Of a stretch of 64,000 bases of DNA, positions 47,556 through 56,200 are shown in pieces. The position numbers were made by a program, and so were the translations under genes. Position 1 is the first letter of the stretch; every line of letters begins with the position of its first letter. The notes under the pieces are model-generated. The model did no database searches. It was not told where the DNA came from and saw nothing but the letters and a program-made list of their open reading frames with translations. The stretch is taken from NCBI RefSeq assembly GCF_035621475.1, contig NZ_CP141799.1:2902501-2966500 (forward strand). The letters run 5' to 3'. This DNA is from Pseudomonas paeninsulae. GTDB lineage: Bacteria > Pseudomonadota > Gammaproteobacteria > Pseudomonadales > Pseudomonadaceae.

Positions 47556-48407
47556 GTGCACAAGCCCGACTACAAGATCAGAACCATGACCCGTGCAGAA
47601 GTCGATATCGCCATCGACTGGGCCGCGGCCGAAGGCTGGAATCCTGGGCTGCATGATGCGCAGTGCTTCTATGCGGCCGACCCCAATGGCTTTCTGATCG
47701 GGCTGCTGGGCGATGAGCCGATTGCGCTCATTTCGGTGGTGAAGTACGGCAGCGGCTTTGGCTTTCTCGGCTGCTACATCGTCAAGCCGGAGTACCGTGG
47801 CCAGGGCTATGGCATGCAGATTTGGAAGGCCGGGCTGACCTCTCTGCTGGGGCGCACCGTTGGCCTGGACGGCGTGGTGGCGCAGCAAGACAACTACATG
47901 AAATCGGGGTTCACGCTGGCCTGCACCAATATTCGTTATCAGGGTATCGCTGGCGGAAATTTCCCGGCCAATCCCGACATAGTGCCGTTGTCCACGCGGC
48001 CCTTTGCCGAATTAGACGCCTACGACCAGGCATTGTTTGCCGAGAACCGCACGGCCTTTCTGCGCTGCTGGATCGAGCAGCCGGCAAGCATCGCGCTGGG
48101 CATCCTGCAGGCGGGCAAGCTGGCCGGCTACGCGATGCTGCGCAAGTGCCGTAGCGGCTACAAGATCGGCCCATTGTTTGCCAACAGTGGCGAGCTCGCC
48201 GAACAGCTCTTTCTCGCCCTCAAAGCCAGCGCACCAGCGGGCGCGGAGCTTTTCCTGGATACGCCGGAGCTGAACCCTGCGGCAGTCGCGTTGGCGCAGC
48301 GCTACGGCATGCAGGTCTCGTTCGAGACCGCACGCATGTACCTGGGCACCCCACCGAATTTGCCGGTCGAGCGCGTATTCGGCGTGACCAGCTTCGAGCT
48401 CGGCTAA
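47556..48407 (+). CDS. GNAT-family N-acetyltransferase with a C-terminal extension
   Basis: A 283-residue protein. The first half is a GNAT fold with the acetyl-CoA loop YIVKPEYRGQGYGMQIW; the second half (about 150-283) is the YitH-like second domain seen in this group (RCWIEQPASIALGILQ, FLDTPELNPAAVALAQRYGM, ending in VFGVTSFELG). It starts with MHKPDYKIRTMTRAEVDIAIDWAAAEGWNPG. The start is a GTG at 47556; an in-frame ATG at 47586 would remove conserved sequence. The acetyl acceptor is unknown, and its neighbours give no clue. Confidence 0.85.
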   Translation: MHKPDYKIRTMTRAEVDIAIDWAAAEGWNPGLHDAQCFYAADPNGFLIGLLGDEPIALISVVKYGSGFGFLGCYIVKPEYRGQGYGMQIWKAGLTSLLGRTVGLDGVVAQQDNYMKSGFTLACTNIRYQGIAGGNFPANPDIVPLSTRPFAELDAYDQALFAENRTAFLRCWIEQPASIALGILQAGKLAGYAMLRKCRSGYKIGPLFANSGELAEQLFLALKASAPAGAELFLDTPELNPAAVALAQRYGMQVSFETARMYLGTPPNLPVERVFGVTSFELG

Positions 48408-48516
48408 TAGCACAGGCCGTGTTCACGCCCCGTTGCCAAAGCCCTGCCGCTATTGCATAACAGCAACTAGATAAGAGGGTCATAGGCCCAGGACATCACA
48501 CACAAGGAGCAACATC

Positions 48517-48834
48517 ATGGCCGGCCAGTACCCCGATAAAATAAAATCCCTGCCGTTGTATGACGGCCGTTTCGACGCCTACAAGCTGGCGGCCATGGGC
48601 AGTGACGTGCTGTTCGCCTCCTACCCGGCGGGCACCTCGATCCCAGCCCATAGCCATGACACCGATAATTACGGGGTGATCACCCGGGGCGCGCTGCAGC
48701 TGACCATCGACGGGCAGACCACCACCTACAGGATCGGCGACTGGTATCAGGTGCCGGCCGGCATGCTGCACGCCGCCGAGTTTGCCGAGGAAACCGACGA
48801 AATCGAATTCTGGTTCAAAGCCGAAGAACGTTAG
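48517..48834 (+). CDS. Small cupin-domain protein
   Basis: A 105-residue single-domain cupin. The metal-binding motif 1 reads IPAHSHDTDNYGVITRGALQ and motif 2 is YQVPAGMLHAAEF, giving the usual His/His/Glu(Tyr)/His set. AAGGAG lies 7 nt before the ATG. Its substrate is unknown; it follows the GNAT gene by 109 bp. Confidence 0.85.
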   Translation: MAGQYPDKIKSLPLYDGRFDAYKLAAMGSDVLFASYPAGTSIPAHSHDTDNYGVITRGALQLTIDGQTTTYRIGDWYQVPAGMLHAAEFAEETDEIEFWFKAEER

Positions 48835-48856
48835 ACAAGCAATCCCACACCTTGGA

Positions 48857-49495
48857 ATGAAACAAGCTGATAGCCGAACTGCTGAGCGAGGACTACCCCA
48901 TCGCAGACGCTTCTATCAGGGCATCTTCGGTATCAGCTTGTGCGTTGAGCGCCTAGTGGCCTGATCGGTTAATCCGTTTATCCATGGACTCAAGCCTGTC
49001 CACAACCTGGCAGGCCGCCGCGCCGCGCTCGAAAATGTTCCGGATATTTTTTTTGGCTATGTACCCGTTAACTGTTGCGTGGGTAACCCTTCACGTAGGG
49101 TGGGTTAGCCGAAGGCGTAACCCGCCATCCGGCCGTCAGGTCGGCAATGGTGTTGCGAGGTGAAGGTGCTGCCTGCGGCAGCAATGGTGGGTTACGCCGC
49201 TGCGCGGCTAACCCACCCTACGAGAGATGCAACAACTAATGGGTACATAGTCTTTTTTTCCTACCTTCCTCATCCATGCTGCCCACGGACAAGGGCCTGC
49301 ACGTTCAGGTGGGTGTGGAGTCCAGGTGGGTCTGCTGCAGCGGGCCGCGCTCGCCCTGGCCAAACAGATGTACGCCGTTTGGTACCGCGGCGCTGCAGTG
49401 GCATACGACCCGCGAGAGTTGTTCGTCAGCGGCCCCGATGGTGATCTGTTGCGCATTCATGAAGGCATAGGCGAACGACCGGCAACTATTAGCTA
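48857..49495 (+). pseudogene. Broken VOC (glyoxalase/dioxygenase-like) gene with an inserted element
   Basis: The left part (48857-48963) ends in RRFYQGIFGISLCVERL, the usual first strand-helix of a VOC protein, then hits stops. The right part (about 49400-49495) reads DPRELFVSGPDGDLLRIHEG, the last VOC strand with its metal-ligand Glu region, and ends properly. The middle is occupied by the repeat element at 49057-49250 and eroded sequence. The fragments are in different frames, so it is non-functional. Family assignment is from these two motifs only. Confidence 0.5.
49057..49250. mobile_element. 194-bp MITE-like repeat with nested inverted repeats
   Basis: Outer arms of 22 nt (49057-49078 and 49229-49250) pair at 19 positions and begin CTATGTACCC. 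Inside, CGTAGGGTGGGTTAGCCG (49094-49111) pairs perfectly with 49205-49222. The inner unit belongs to the common pseudomonad GTAGGGTGGGTTA family. Runs of T flank both ends and may be a target duplication. No transposase is present. Confidence 0.65.
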
Positions 49496-50695
49496 AATCC
49501 CTGAGCGGCCGGGATCTTCGGGCAACTCCGGCCCATCAATATCCTCCAAGGTCAACTCCAGCCCCCAGTCAGCAGCAGGTTTGGCGGTCGGTGCCGGCGT
49601 GGCAATCGGTGCTGCCGGTGCCGCAGGCGCGGGGGTGTCGCGGTAGAGCTTGAGCTTCAAACGCACATTGTTCGCCGAGTCGGCATTCTTCACCGCTTCT
49701 TCTTCGTCGATAACGTTTTCATTGACCAGATCGATCAGCGCCTGGTCGAAGGTCTGCATGCCCAGGTTCTTCGATTTTTCCATGATTTCCTTGATCTCGG
49801 AAAACTCGTTGCGCTTGATCAGGTCGCGGATGGTCGGCGTACCAAGCAGCACCTCCACCGCGGCGCGGCGCTTGCCATCGATGGTCTTGACCAGGCGCTG
49901 GGAAACGAAAGCCTTGAGGTTGTTGCCCAGGTCGTTGAGCAACTGCGGACGGCGATCCTCCGGGAAGAAGTTGATGATGCGGTCCAGCGCCTGGTTGGCG
50001 TTGTTGGCGTGCAGCGTGGAGATCGCCAGGTGGCCGGTGTCGGCGAAGGCCAGGGCGTGCTCCATGGTCTCGCGGTCGCGGATCTCGCCGATCAGGATCA
50101 CATCCGGCGCCTGGCGCAGGGTGTTCTTCAGCGCCGCGTGGAAGCTGCGGGTGTCGACGCCGACTTCCCGCTGGTTGATGATCGATTTCTTGTGCCGATG
50201 GACATACTCCACCGGGTCTTCGATGGTGATGATGTGTCCGCCGCTATTGCGGTTGCGGTAGTCGATCAGCGCCGCCAGGGAGGTGGACTTGCCCGAACCG
50301 GTGCCGCCGACGAACAGCACCAGGCCGCGTTTCTCCATGACGGTGCCGAGCAACACTTCGGGCAGCTTCAAGTCTTCGAATTTGGGGATATCCAGCTTGA
50401 TATTGCGCGCAACGATGGACACCTCGTTGCGCTGCTTGAAGATATTGATACGAAAGCGCCCCACGCCAGACAGGGAAATCGCCAGGTTCATCTCCAGTTC
50501 GCGCTCAAACTCTTCACGCTGGGCGACATCCATCACCGCTTCGGCGATGGCGGCCACCTCGCCGGCCTTCAAGGGTTCCTGACTGAGCGCCTTGAGCACG
50601 CCATTGAACTTGGCGCATGGCGGCGCGCCGGTAGACAGATAGAGGTCAGAACCGTCCTGGCTGGCCAGGACTTTCAACATTGCGTGGATATCCAT
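49493..50695 (-). CDS. pilU: Type IV pilus retraction ATPase PilU
   Basis: A 400-residue PilT/PilU-family ATPase. Walker A is GGTGSGKST at about 130-138, followed by the Asp box, Walker B VILIGEIRDRET and the His box HLAISTLHANNANQALDRIINFFPEDRR. The start (MLKVLASQDGSDLYLSTGAPPCAKFNGVL) and DLEMN-like ELEMNLAISLSGVGRFRIN match PilU rather than PilT. It assists PilT in retracting pili. A proline/alanine-rich tail (about 365-385) is less usual. No pilT lies next to it in this window, although the two are usually adjacent in Pseudomonas. Confidence 0.88.
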   Translation of the reverse strand: MDIHAMLKVLASQDGSDLYLSTGAPPCAKFNGVLKALSQEPLKAGEVAAIAEAVMDVAQREEFERELEMNLAISLSGVGRFRINIFKQRNEVSIVARNIKLDIPKFEDLKLPEVLLGTVMEKRGLVLFVGGTGSGKSTSLAALIDYRNRNSGGHIITIEDPVEYVHRHKKSIINQREVGVDTRSFHAALKNTLRQAPDVILIGEIRDRETMEHALAFADTGHLAISTLHANNANQALDRIINFFPEDRRPQLLNDLGNNLKAFVSQRLVKTIDGKRRAAVEVLLGTPTIRDLIKRNEFSEIKEIMEKSKNLGMQTFDQALIDLVNENVIDEEEAVKNADSANNVRLKLKLYRDTPAPAAPAAPIATPAPTAKPAADWGLELTLEDIDGPELPEDPGRSGI

Positions 50696-50843
50696 GAGCA
50701 GCGTTTCCGTCGATTGGATTTAATACGTTAGGCCAGAATTCAGCCGTGCCCCCGGAGAATCGGCAAACCTGAACAGTGACGTCATTCTGATGGCGCAGCA
50801 AACACTGGCACAATACGCGCCCGGTAGAAATGAGGAACTCGTC

Positions 50844-51122
50844 ATGGCAAAAGCAATGGCCCGCCATATTCTGGTGAAAACCGAAGCAGAAGCCGCGGCA
50901 CTGAAGAAGCGCATCGCCGCCGGCGAGGCCTTCGATCTGCTCGCACGGCAGTACTCCACCTGCCCGTCCGGCAAGCGCGGCGGCGATCTCGGCGAAGTGC
51001 GCCCCGGACAGATGGTCCGAGCGATCGATCAGGTCATCTTCAAGAAACCCCTGCGTGAGGTGCATGGCCCGGTGAAGAGCCAGTTCGGCTATCACTTGGT
51101 ACAGGTGTTCTACCGCGACTGA
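50844..51122 (+). CDS. ppiC: Peptidyl-prolyl cis-trans isomerase (parvulin, PpiC)
   Basis: A 92-residue single-domain parvulin. ARHILVKTEAEAAALKKRIAAGEAFDLLARQYSTCPSGKRGGDLGEVRPGQM ... GPVKSQFGYHLVQVFYRD is the complete fold, with no signal peptide, as in cytoplasmic PpiC. AGGAAC precedes the ATG. It is divergent from pilU. Confidence 0.94.
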   Translation: MAKAMARHILVKTEAEAAALKKRIAAGEAFDLLARQYSTCPSGKRGGDLGEVRPGQMVRAIDQVIFKKPLREVHGPVKSQFGYHLVQVFYRD

Positions 51123-51133
51123 GAGCAGAGCGC

Positions 51134-51236
51134 TTGTGAAAAAACTCTCGCCTACTGCGGCAGCCTCCAAACGTCCGCTGCGGCGTGCTGCGGACGCCTT
51201 GAGGCAGCCTCGCGACGGCGCTCGATATTTTCACAA
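51134..51236 (+). repeat. Dispersed ~105-bp repeat with TTGTGAAAA ends, copy 3
   Basis: TTGTGAAAA (from 51134) is exactly inverted at the right end (TTTTCACAA, 51228-51236). The reverse complement aligns with the repeat at 10979-11083 at both ends. It lies between ppiC and the ABC-F gene. Confidence 0.65.
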
Positions 51237-51353
51237 CCGCAGATCACCCGGCAAAACCCTCCCATCTGTCCTCCCCGCTGCCTTGCCGGGCCATAAAGCT
51301 GTACAATCTTGCCCCTTTCGCGCTCCCGCGCTCGCTTCCTGGACAACGATTAC

Positions 51354-52943
51354 GTGATCTCCACCGCCAATATCACCATGCAATTCGGGGCCAAACCCCT
51401 GTTCGAGAACGTTTCCGTCAAGTTTGGCGGCGGCAACCGTTACGGCCTGATTGGGGCGAACGGCAGCGGCAAGTCGACCTTCATGAAAATTCTCGGCAAC
51501 GACCTGGAACCGAGCGGCGGTCAGGTGATGCTGGAGCCGAACGTGCGCCTGGGTAAGCTGCGCCAGGATCAGTTCGCCTACGAAGACTTCAGCGTGCTCG
51601 ATACCGTGATCATGGGCCACGAGGAGTTGTGGAAGGTCAAAGCCGAGCGTGACCGCATCTACTCGCTGCCGGAAATGAGCGAAGACGACGGCATGGCCGT
51701 GGCCGAACTGGAAACCGAGTTCGCCGAGATGGACGGCTACACCGCCGAATCCCGCGCGGGCGAATTGCTGATGGGCCTGGGCATTCCGCTGGCTCAGCAT
51801 TTCGGCCCGATGAGCGAAGTCGCTCCAGGCTGGAAACTGCGAGTACTGCTGGCCCAGGCGTTGTTCTCCGATCCGGAAGTGTTGCTGCTCGACGAGCCGA
51901 CCAACCACCTGGACATCAACACCATCCGCTGGCTGGAAAACATCCTGACCCAGCGCAACAGCACCATGATCATCATTTCCCACGATCGCCACTTCCTCAA
52001 CAGTGTGTGCACCCACATGGCGGACCTGGATTACTGCGAACTGCGCCTGTTCCCGGGTAACTACGACGAGTACATGACCGCCGCGACCCAGTCGCGCGAA
52101 CAACTGCTGTCGGACAACGCCAAGAAAAAAGCCCAGATCAACGAGTTGCAGTCCTTCGTCAGCCGCTTCTCGGCCAACGCCTCGAAAGCCAAGCAGGCCA
52201 CCTCGCGCGCCAAGCAGATCGACAAGATCCAGCTGGCCGAGGTCAAGCCGTCCAGCCGGATCAGCCCGTTCATTCGCTTCGAGCAGAACAAGAAGCTGCA
52301 TCGCCAGGCCGTGATCGTCGATAGCATGGCCAAGGGCTTCGACGGCAAGCCGCTGTTCAAGAACTTCAGTTTCACCGTCGAAGCCGGCGAACGCGTAGCC
52401 ATCATCGGCCCCAACGGCATCGGCAAGACTACCCTGCTGCGCACCCTGGTCGGCGAGCTGTACCCAGATGCCGGTACCGTCAAATGGACCGAAAGCGCCG
52501 AACTGGGCTACTACGCCCAGGATCACGCCTCCGACTTCGAAGACGAGAGCAACCTGTTCGACTGGATGGGCCGCTGGACCCAGGGCGGCGAGCAACTGGT
52601 GCGTGGCACCCTCGGCCGCATGCTGTTCTCCAACGACGAGATCCTCAAGTCGGTGAAGGTGATTTCCGGTGGCGAACAGGGCCGCATGCTGTTCGGCAAG
52701 CTGATCCTGCAAAAGCCTAACGTGCTGGTGATGGACGAACCGACCAACCACCTCGACATGGAATCCATCGAGGCACTCAACCTGGCGCTGGAAAACTATC
52801 CGGGCACGCTGGTCTTCGTCAGCCACGACCGCGAGTTCGTCGGCTCCCTGGCCACGCGCATCATCGAGCTCTCTGCCAGCGGCGTAATCGACTTCAGCGG
52901 CACCTACGACGACTACCTGCGCAGCCAGGGCCTGATCCCCTGA
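51354..52943 (+). CDS. ybiT: ABC-F family ATPase (YbiT-like)
   Basis: A 529-residue soluble protein with two ABC domains and no membrane segments. Walker A motifs are GANGSGKST (34-42) and GPNGIGKTT (about 352-360); both Walker B boxes read DEPTNHLD. The inter-domain linker (about 240-315) is charged and helical, as in ABC-F ribosome-associated ATPases. Length and ends ([34 protein letters not shown]) match YbiT. The start is the GTG at 51354; no suitable ATG lies nearby. ABC-F proteins act on the ribosomal E site; YbiT's exact role is not settled. Confidence 0.92.
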   Translation: MISTANITMQFGAKPLFENVSVKFGGGNRYGLIGANGSGKSTFMKILGNDLEPSGGQVMLEPNVRLGKLRQDQFAYEDFSVLDTVIMGHEELWKVKAERDRIYSLPEMSEDDGMAVAELETEFAEMDGYTAESRAGELLMGLGIPLAQHFGPMSEVAPGWKLRVLLAQALFSDPEVLLLDEPTNHLDINTIRWLENILTQRNSTMIIISHDRHFLNSVCTHMADLDYCELRLFPGNYDEYMTAATQSREQLLSDNAKKKAQINELQSFVSRFSANASKAKQATSRAKQIDKIQLAEVKPSSRISPFIRFEQNKKLHRQAVIVDSMAKGFDGKPLFKNFSFTVEAGERVAIIGPNGIGKTTLLRTLVGELYPDAGTVKWTESAELGYYAQDHASDFEDESNLFDWMGRWTQGGEQLVRGTLGRMLFSNDEILKSVKVISGGEQGRMLFGKLILQKPNVLVMDEPTNHLDMESIEALNLALENYPGTLVFVSHDREFVGSLATRIIELSASGVIDFSGTYDDYLRSQGLIP

Positions 52944-53249
52944 CCTAGGCAGACTGAGCCCTGGCAAGATGGGCTGTAGGGTGGGCCAGCAGCGACCTGC
53001 TGCGGCCCACCACTACTTATCGCGCCTCCTCCCCCCCACGCCTGCATACGCGGAGCTGACAGGCCGCTGAACAATGTAGCGCCAGGCCAGCCTTTTTGCC
53101 TGGGATTCCTGCGCAGCCGCCGTCACCCGCACACCCGTGCCGCCCCCTCCGACCGCCAAGCCCTCCAGCTCACAGCCCGCGAACCGAACGGCGCACCCAC
53201 AGTAAAAAGCCCCGCACTAGGCGGGGCTCGGGTTCAGCTCAGGCGCGAC
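52944..53249. other. 306-bp gap with repeat remnants
   Basis: It holds a hairpin at 52981-53010 (GTGGGCCAGCAG / CTGCTGCGGCCCAC), a degenerate copy of the left end of the 244-bp element (53060-53080, 19 of 21 positions match 33500-33520), and the gdhB terminator. No gene is visible. Confidence 0.6.
53204..53228 (-). terminator. Rho-independent terminator of gdhB
   Basis: On the minus strand AGCCCCGC and GCGGGGCT (53208-53215 and 53221-53228) form an 8-bp stem with a 5-nt loop followed by TTTTT, 22 bp past the gdhB stop. Confidence 0.88.
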
Positions 53250-56200
53250 TCAGGGCGCGCACACCCCACGCTGGGCGCTTTGTGCCAGGTCCATCAGCTC
53301 GCGATTGGCGACCGCATACATGGCGTAATCGGAGCCTGTCGCCGCACGCAACTCGGCGAGCATGGTTTTCCAGCGCTCGACCAGGCGGCGATGCTGCTCC
53401 AGCCAGACCACCAGCCGCTCTTCGACCTCTGTCGGTGCCTCGACCATCTGCAGCACCGACACGGTGATCGCCCGCTGCTGCCAGTCCAGATCGTCACGGA
53501 AGGCTTCCCGCGCCAGTGCCTGCCAATTGCTTTCCACCGTCAGCCCGGTGATCTGCTGCAGATACCAGGACAGATCCAGCGACCCGCCAACAGCGAAGTA
53601 GGTTGCGGCAACCCGCTGCGGATCCTGGGCGGTGAGATCCGACGCCTCGATGATCGGCAGCAGGGTGTACAGATGGCTGGTACCGGCCACCATACGCGCC
53701 AGCACTTCAGGCACACCGGCCTCGACATAGGCCTGGAAACGTGCGAGCCACTGCTCACGCGCCGGGCCTTCGAGCAACTCGTCGAGGCTCAGCGCCAGCG
53801 CCTCGATGCGGGGCGCGAAATGCGCCACGTCGTGCGCCGCATCCAGCTCATTGCGGCGGCTACGCAGGAACCAACGGGTGGCCCGACGCCCCAGACGCAT
53901 CAGCTCATCCATCATTTGCAACTGCAGTTCGGCCGGCACCTGGTAGTCCAGCGCCTCGATCTGCTTCCACCAATACGGCAGGCGGAACACATCGCGCACG
54001 ATGACATAGGCCCCGGCGACGTTGGCCGAACTCATGCCGGTGGACTCCTTCAAGCGTTGCACGAAGGTGATGCCCATGTGGTTGACCAGATCGTTGGCGA
54101 TCTGCGTGCTGACAATTTCGCGTTTGAGGCGATGACGACGCATCTGCTCACCGAACTTCTGCGCTAGGAGCGGCGGGAAGGCGGTTTCCATCTCGCGCGC
54201 CAGGTACTCATCGTTCGGCACCTGGGATTTGAGCAGCGACTCTTTCAGATCGATCTTGCTGTAGGAGATCAGCACCGACAACTCCGGGCGAGTCAGGCCC
54301 TGGCCTTTGGCGGCACGCTCATTAAGTTCGTCGTCGGACGGCAGGAACTCCAGGGCACGATCCAGCTTGCCTGCAGCCTCCAGCCCAGCCATCACACGCT
54401 TGTACTCGCCCAGCCGTTCACGCGCACGACGCTCGGCCAACGACAGGGCCTGGGTCTGCTTGTAGTTGTTGGCCAAGACCAGGCCGCCCACCGCATCGGT
54501 CATCTCGACCAGCAGCTTGTTGCGCTGCTTGCCGGTCATGTCGCCAGCCGCAACGATCTCGTTGAGCAGGATCTTGATATTTACCTCATGGTCGGAACAA
54601 TCCACCCCGGCGGCGTTATCGATGAAGTCGGTATAGCTCGCCCCGCCATTGAGGCCGTACTCGACGCGACCCAACTGGGTCATGCCGAGGTTGCCGCCCT
54701 CACCCACGACCAGCGCCCGCAGCTCGCGACCGTCGACGCGCAACGAATCGTTGGCCTTATCGCCAACATCGGCATGGCTTTCCTTGCTCGACTTGACGTA
54801 GGTACCGATACCGCCGTTCCAGATCAGGTCCACCGGCGCCTTGAGCAGCGCATTGAGCAGTTCGTTCGGCGCCAGCTTGTCGGCGCTGATGTCGAAGCGC
54901 TCTTGCATTTGCGCGCTGATGGGAATGCTCTTGGCGCTACGCAGGAAGATCCCGCCACCCGCGGAAATCAGCGACGTGTCGTAATCGGCCCAGCTGGAGC
55001 GCGGCAGGTCGAACAGACGCTTGCGCTCGACGAAGCTCATGGCCGCATCCGGGTTGGGGTCGATAACGATATGCAGGTGGTTGAAGGCCGCGACCAGCTG
55101 CAGCTTGTCCGACAGCAGCAGGCCGTTGCCGAACACGTCACCGGCCATGTCACCGATCCCGATCACCGTGGTGTTGTCCTGCTGCACGTTGATACCGCGC
55201 TCACGGAAGTGACGCTGCACCGAAACCCAGGCGCCCTTGGCGGTAATGCCCATGCCCTTGTGGTCATACCCGGCCGAACCACCGGAAGCGAAGGCATCGC
55301 CCAGCCAGAAGCCATAATCGCCCGCGATACCGTTGGCGATATCGGAGAATGTTGCGGTGCCCTTGTCGGCCGCGACCACCAGATAGGGATCATCCTGATC
55401 GTGGCGAACCACGTTGGCCGGCGGCACCACCGCGCCTTCCTTGAGGTTGTCGGTGATGTCGAGCAGGCCGCTGATAAAGATCCGGTAGCAGGCGATGCCC
55501 TCGGCCATGATCTCGTCACGCGAGCCGCCCACCGGCATACGCCGCGGCAGGAAGCCGCCCTTGGCGCCCATCGGCACGATGACGGCGTTCTTCACCTGCT
55601 GCGCCTTGACCAGGCCAAGCACTTCGGTACGGAAGTCTTCATCACGATCCGACCAGCGCAGGCCACCGCGGGCGACGTCACCGAAACGCAGGTGCACGCC
55701 TTCGACTCGCGGCGAATAGACGAATATCTCGAATTTTGGCGTCGGCTTGGGAATGTCCGGAATCGCCCGCGGGTTGAGCTTGAAGCTGAAGTAGGACTTG
55801 CTCTGCCCTGCGGCATCGGGCTGGTAGAAGTTGGTGCGCAGGGTGGCCTTGATCAGGTCCAGGTAGCGCCTCAGGATGCGGTCTTCGTTGAGCACCGCTA
55901 CGTTATCCAGCGCAGCAAGAATGGCCTGCTCCAGCTTATGCTGCTTGCTCTCCAGGTCTGCGGCGCCGAGCTTGCGGGCCAGATAGAAGCGAGTCTTGAA
56001 CAGACGCACCAATTCCTTGGCGATGTTGGCATGGTTGACCAGGGTACTGGCGATATAGTTGAGGCCGAAGCCCAGGCGAATCTGCTTCAAGTAACGCGCA
56101 TAGGCGCGCAGCAGCGCCACGTCACGCCACGGCATGGCCGCAGTCAGCACCAGGCGGTTGAAGGCATCGTTCTCAGCGTCGCCACCGACGATGTGGACGA

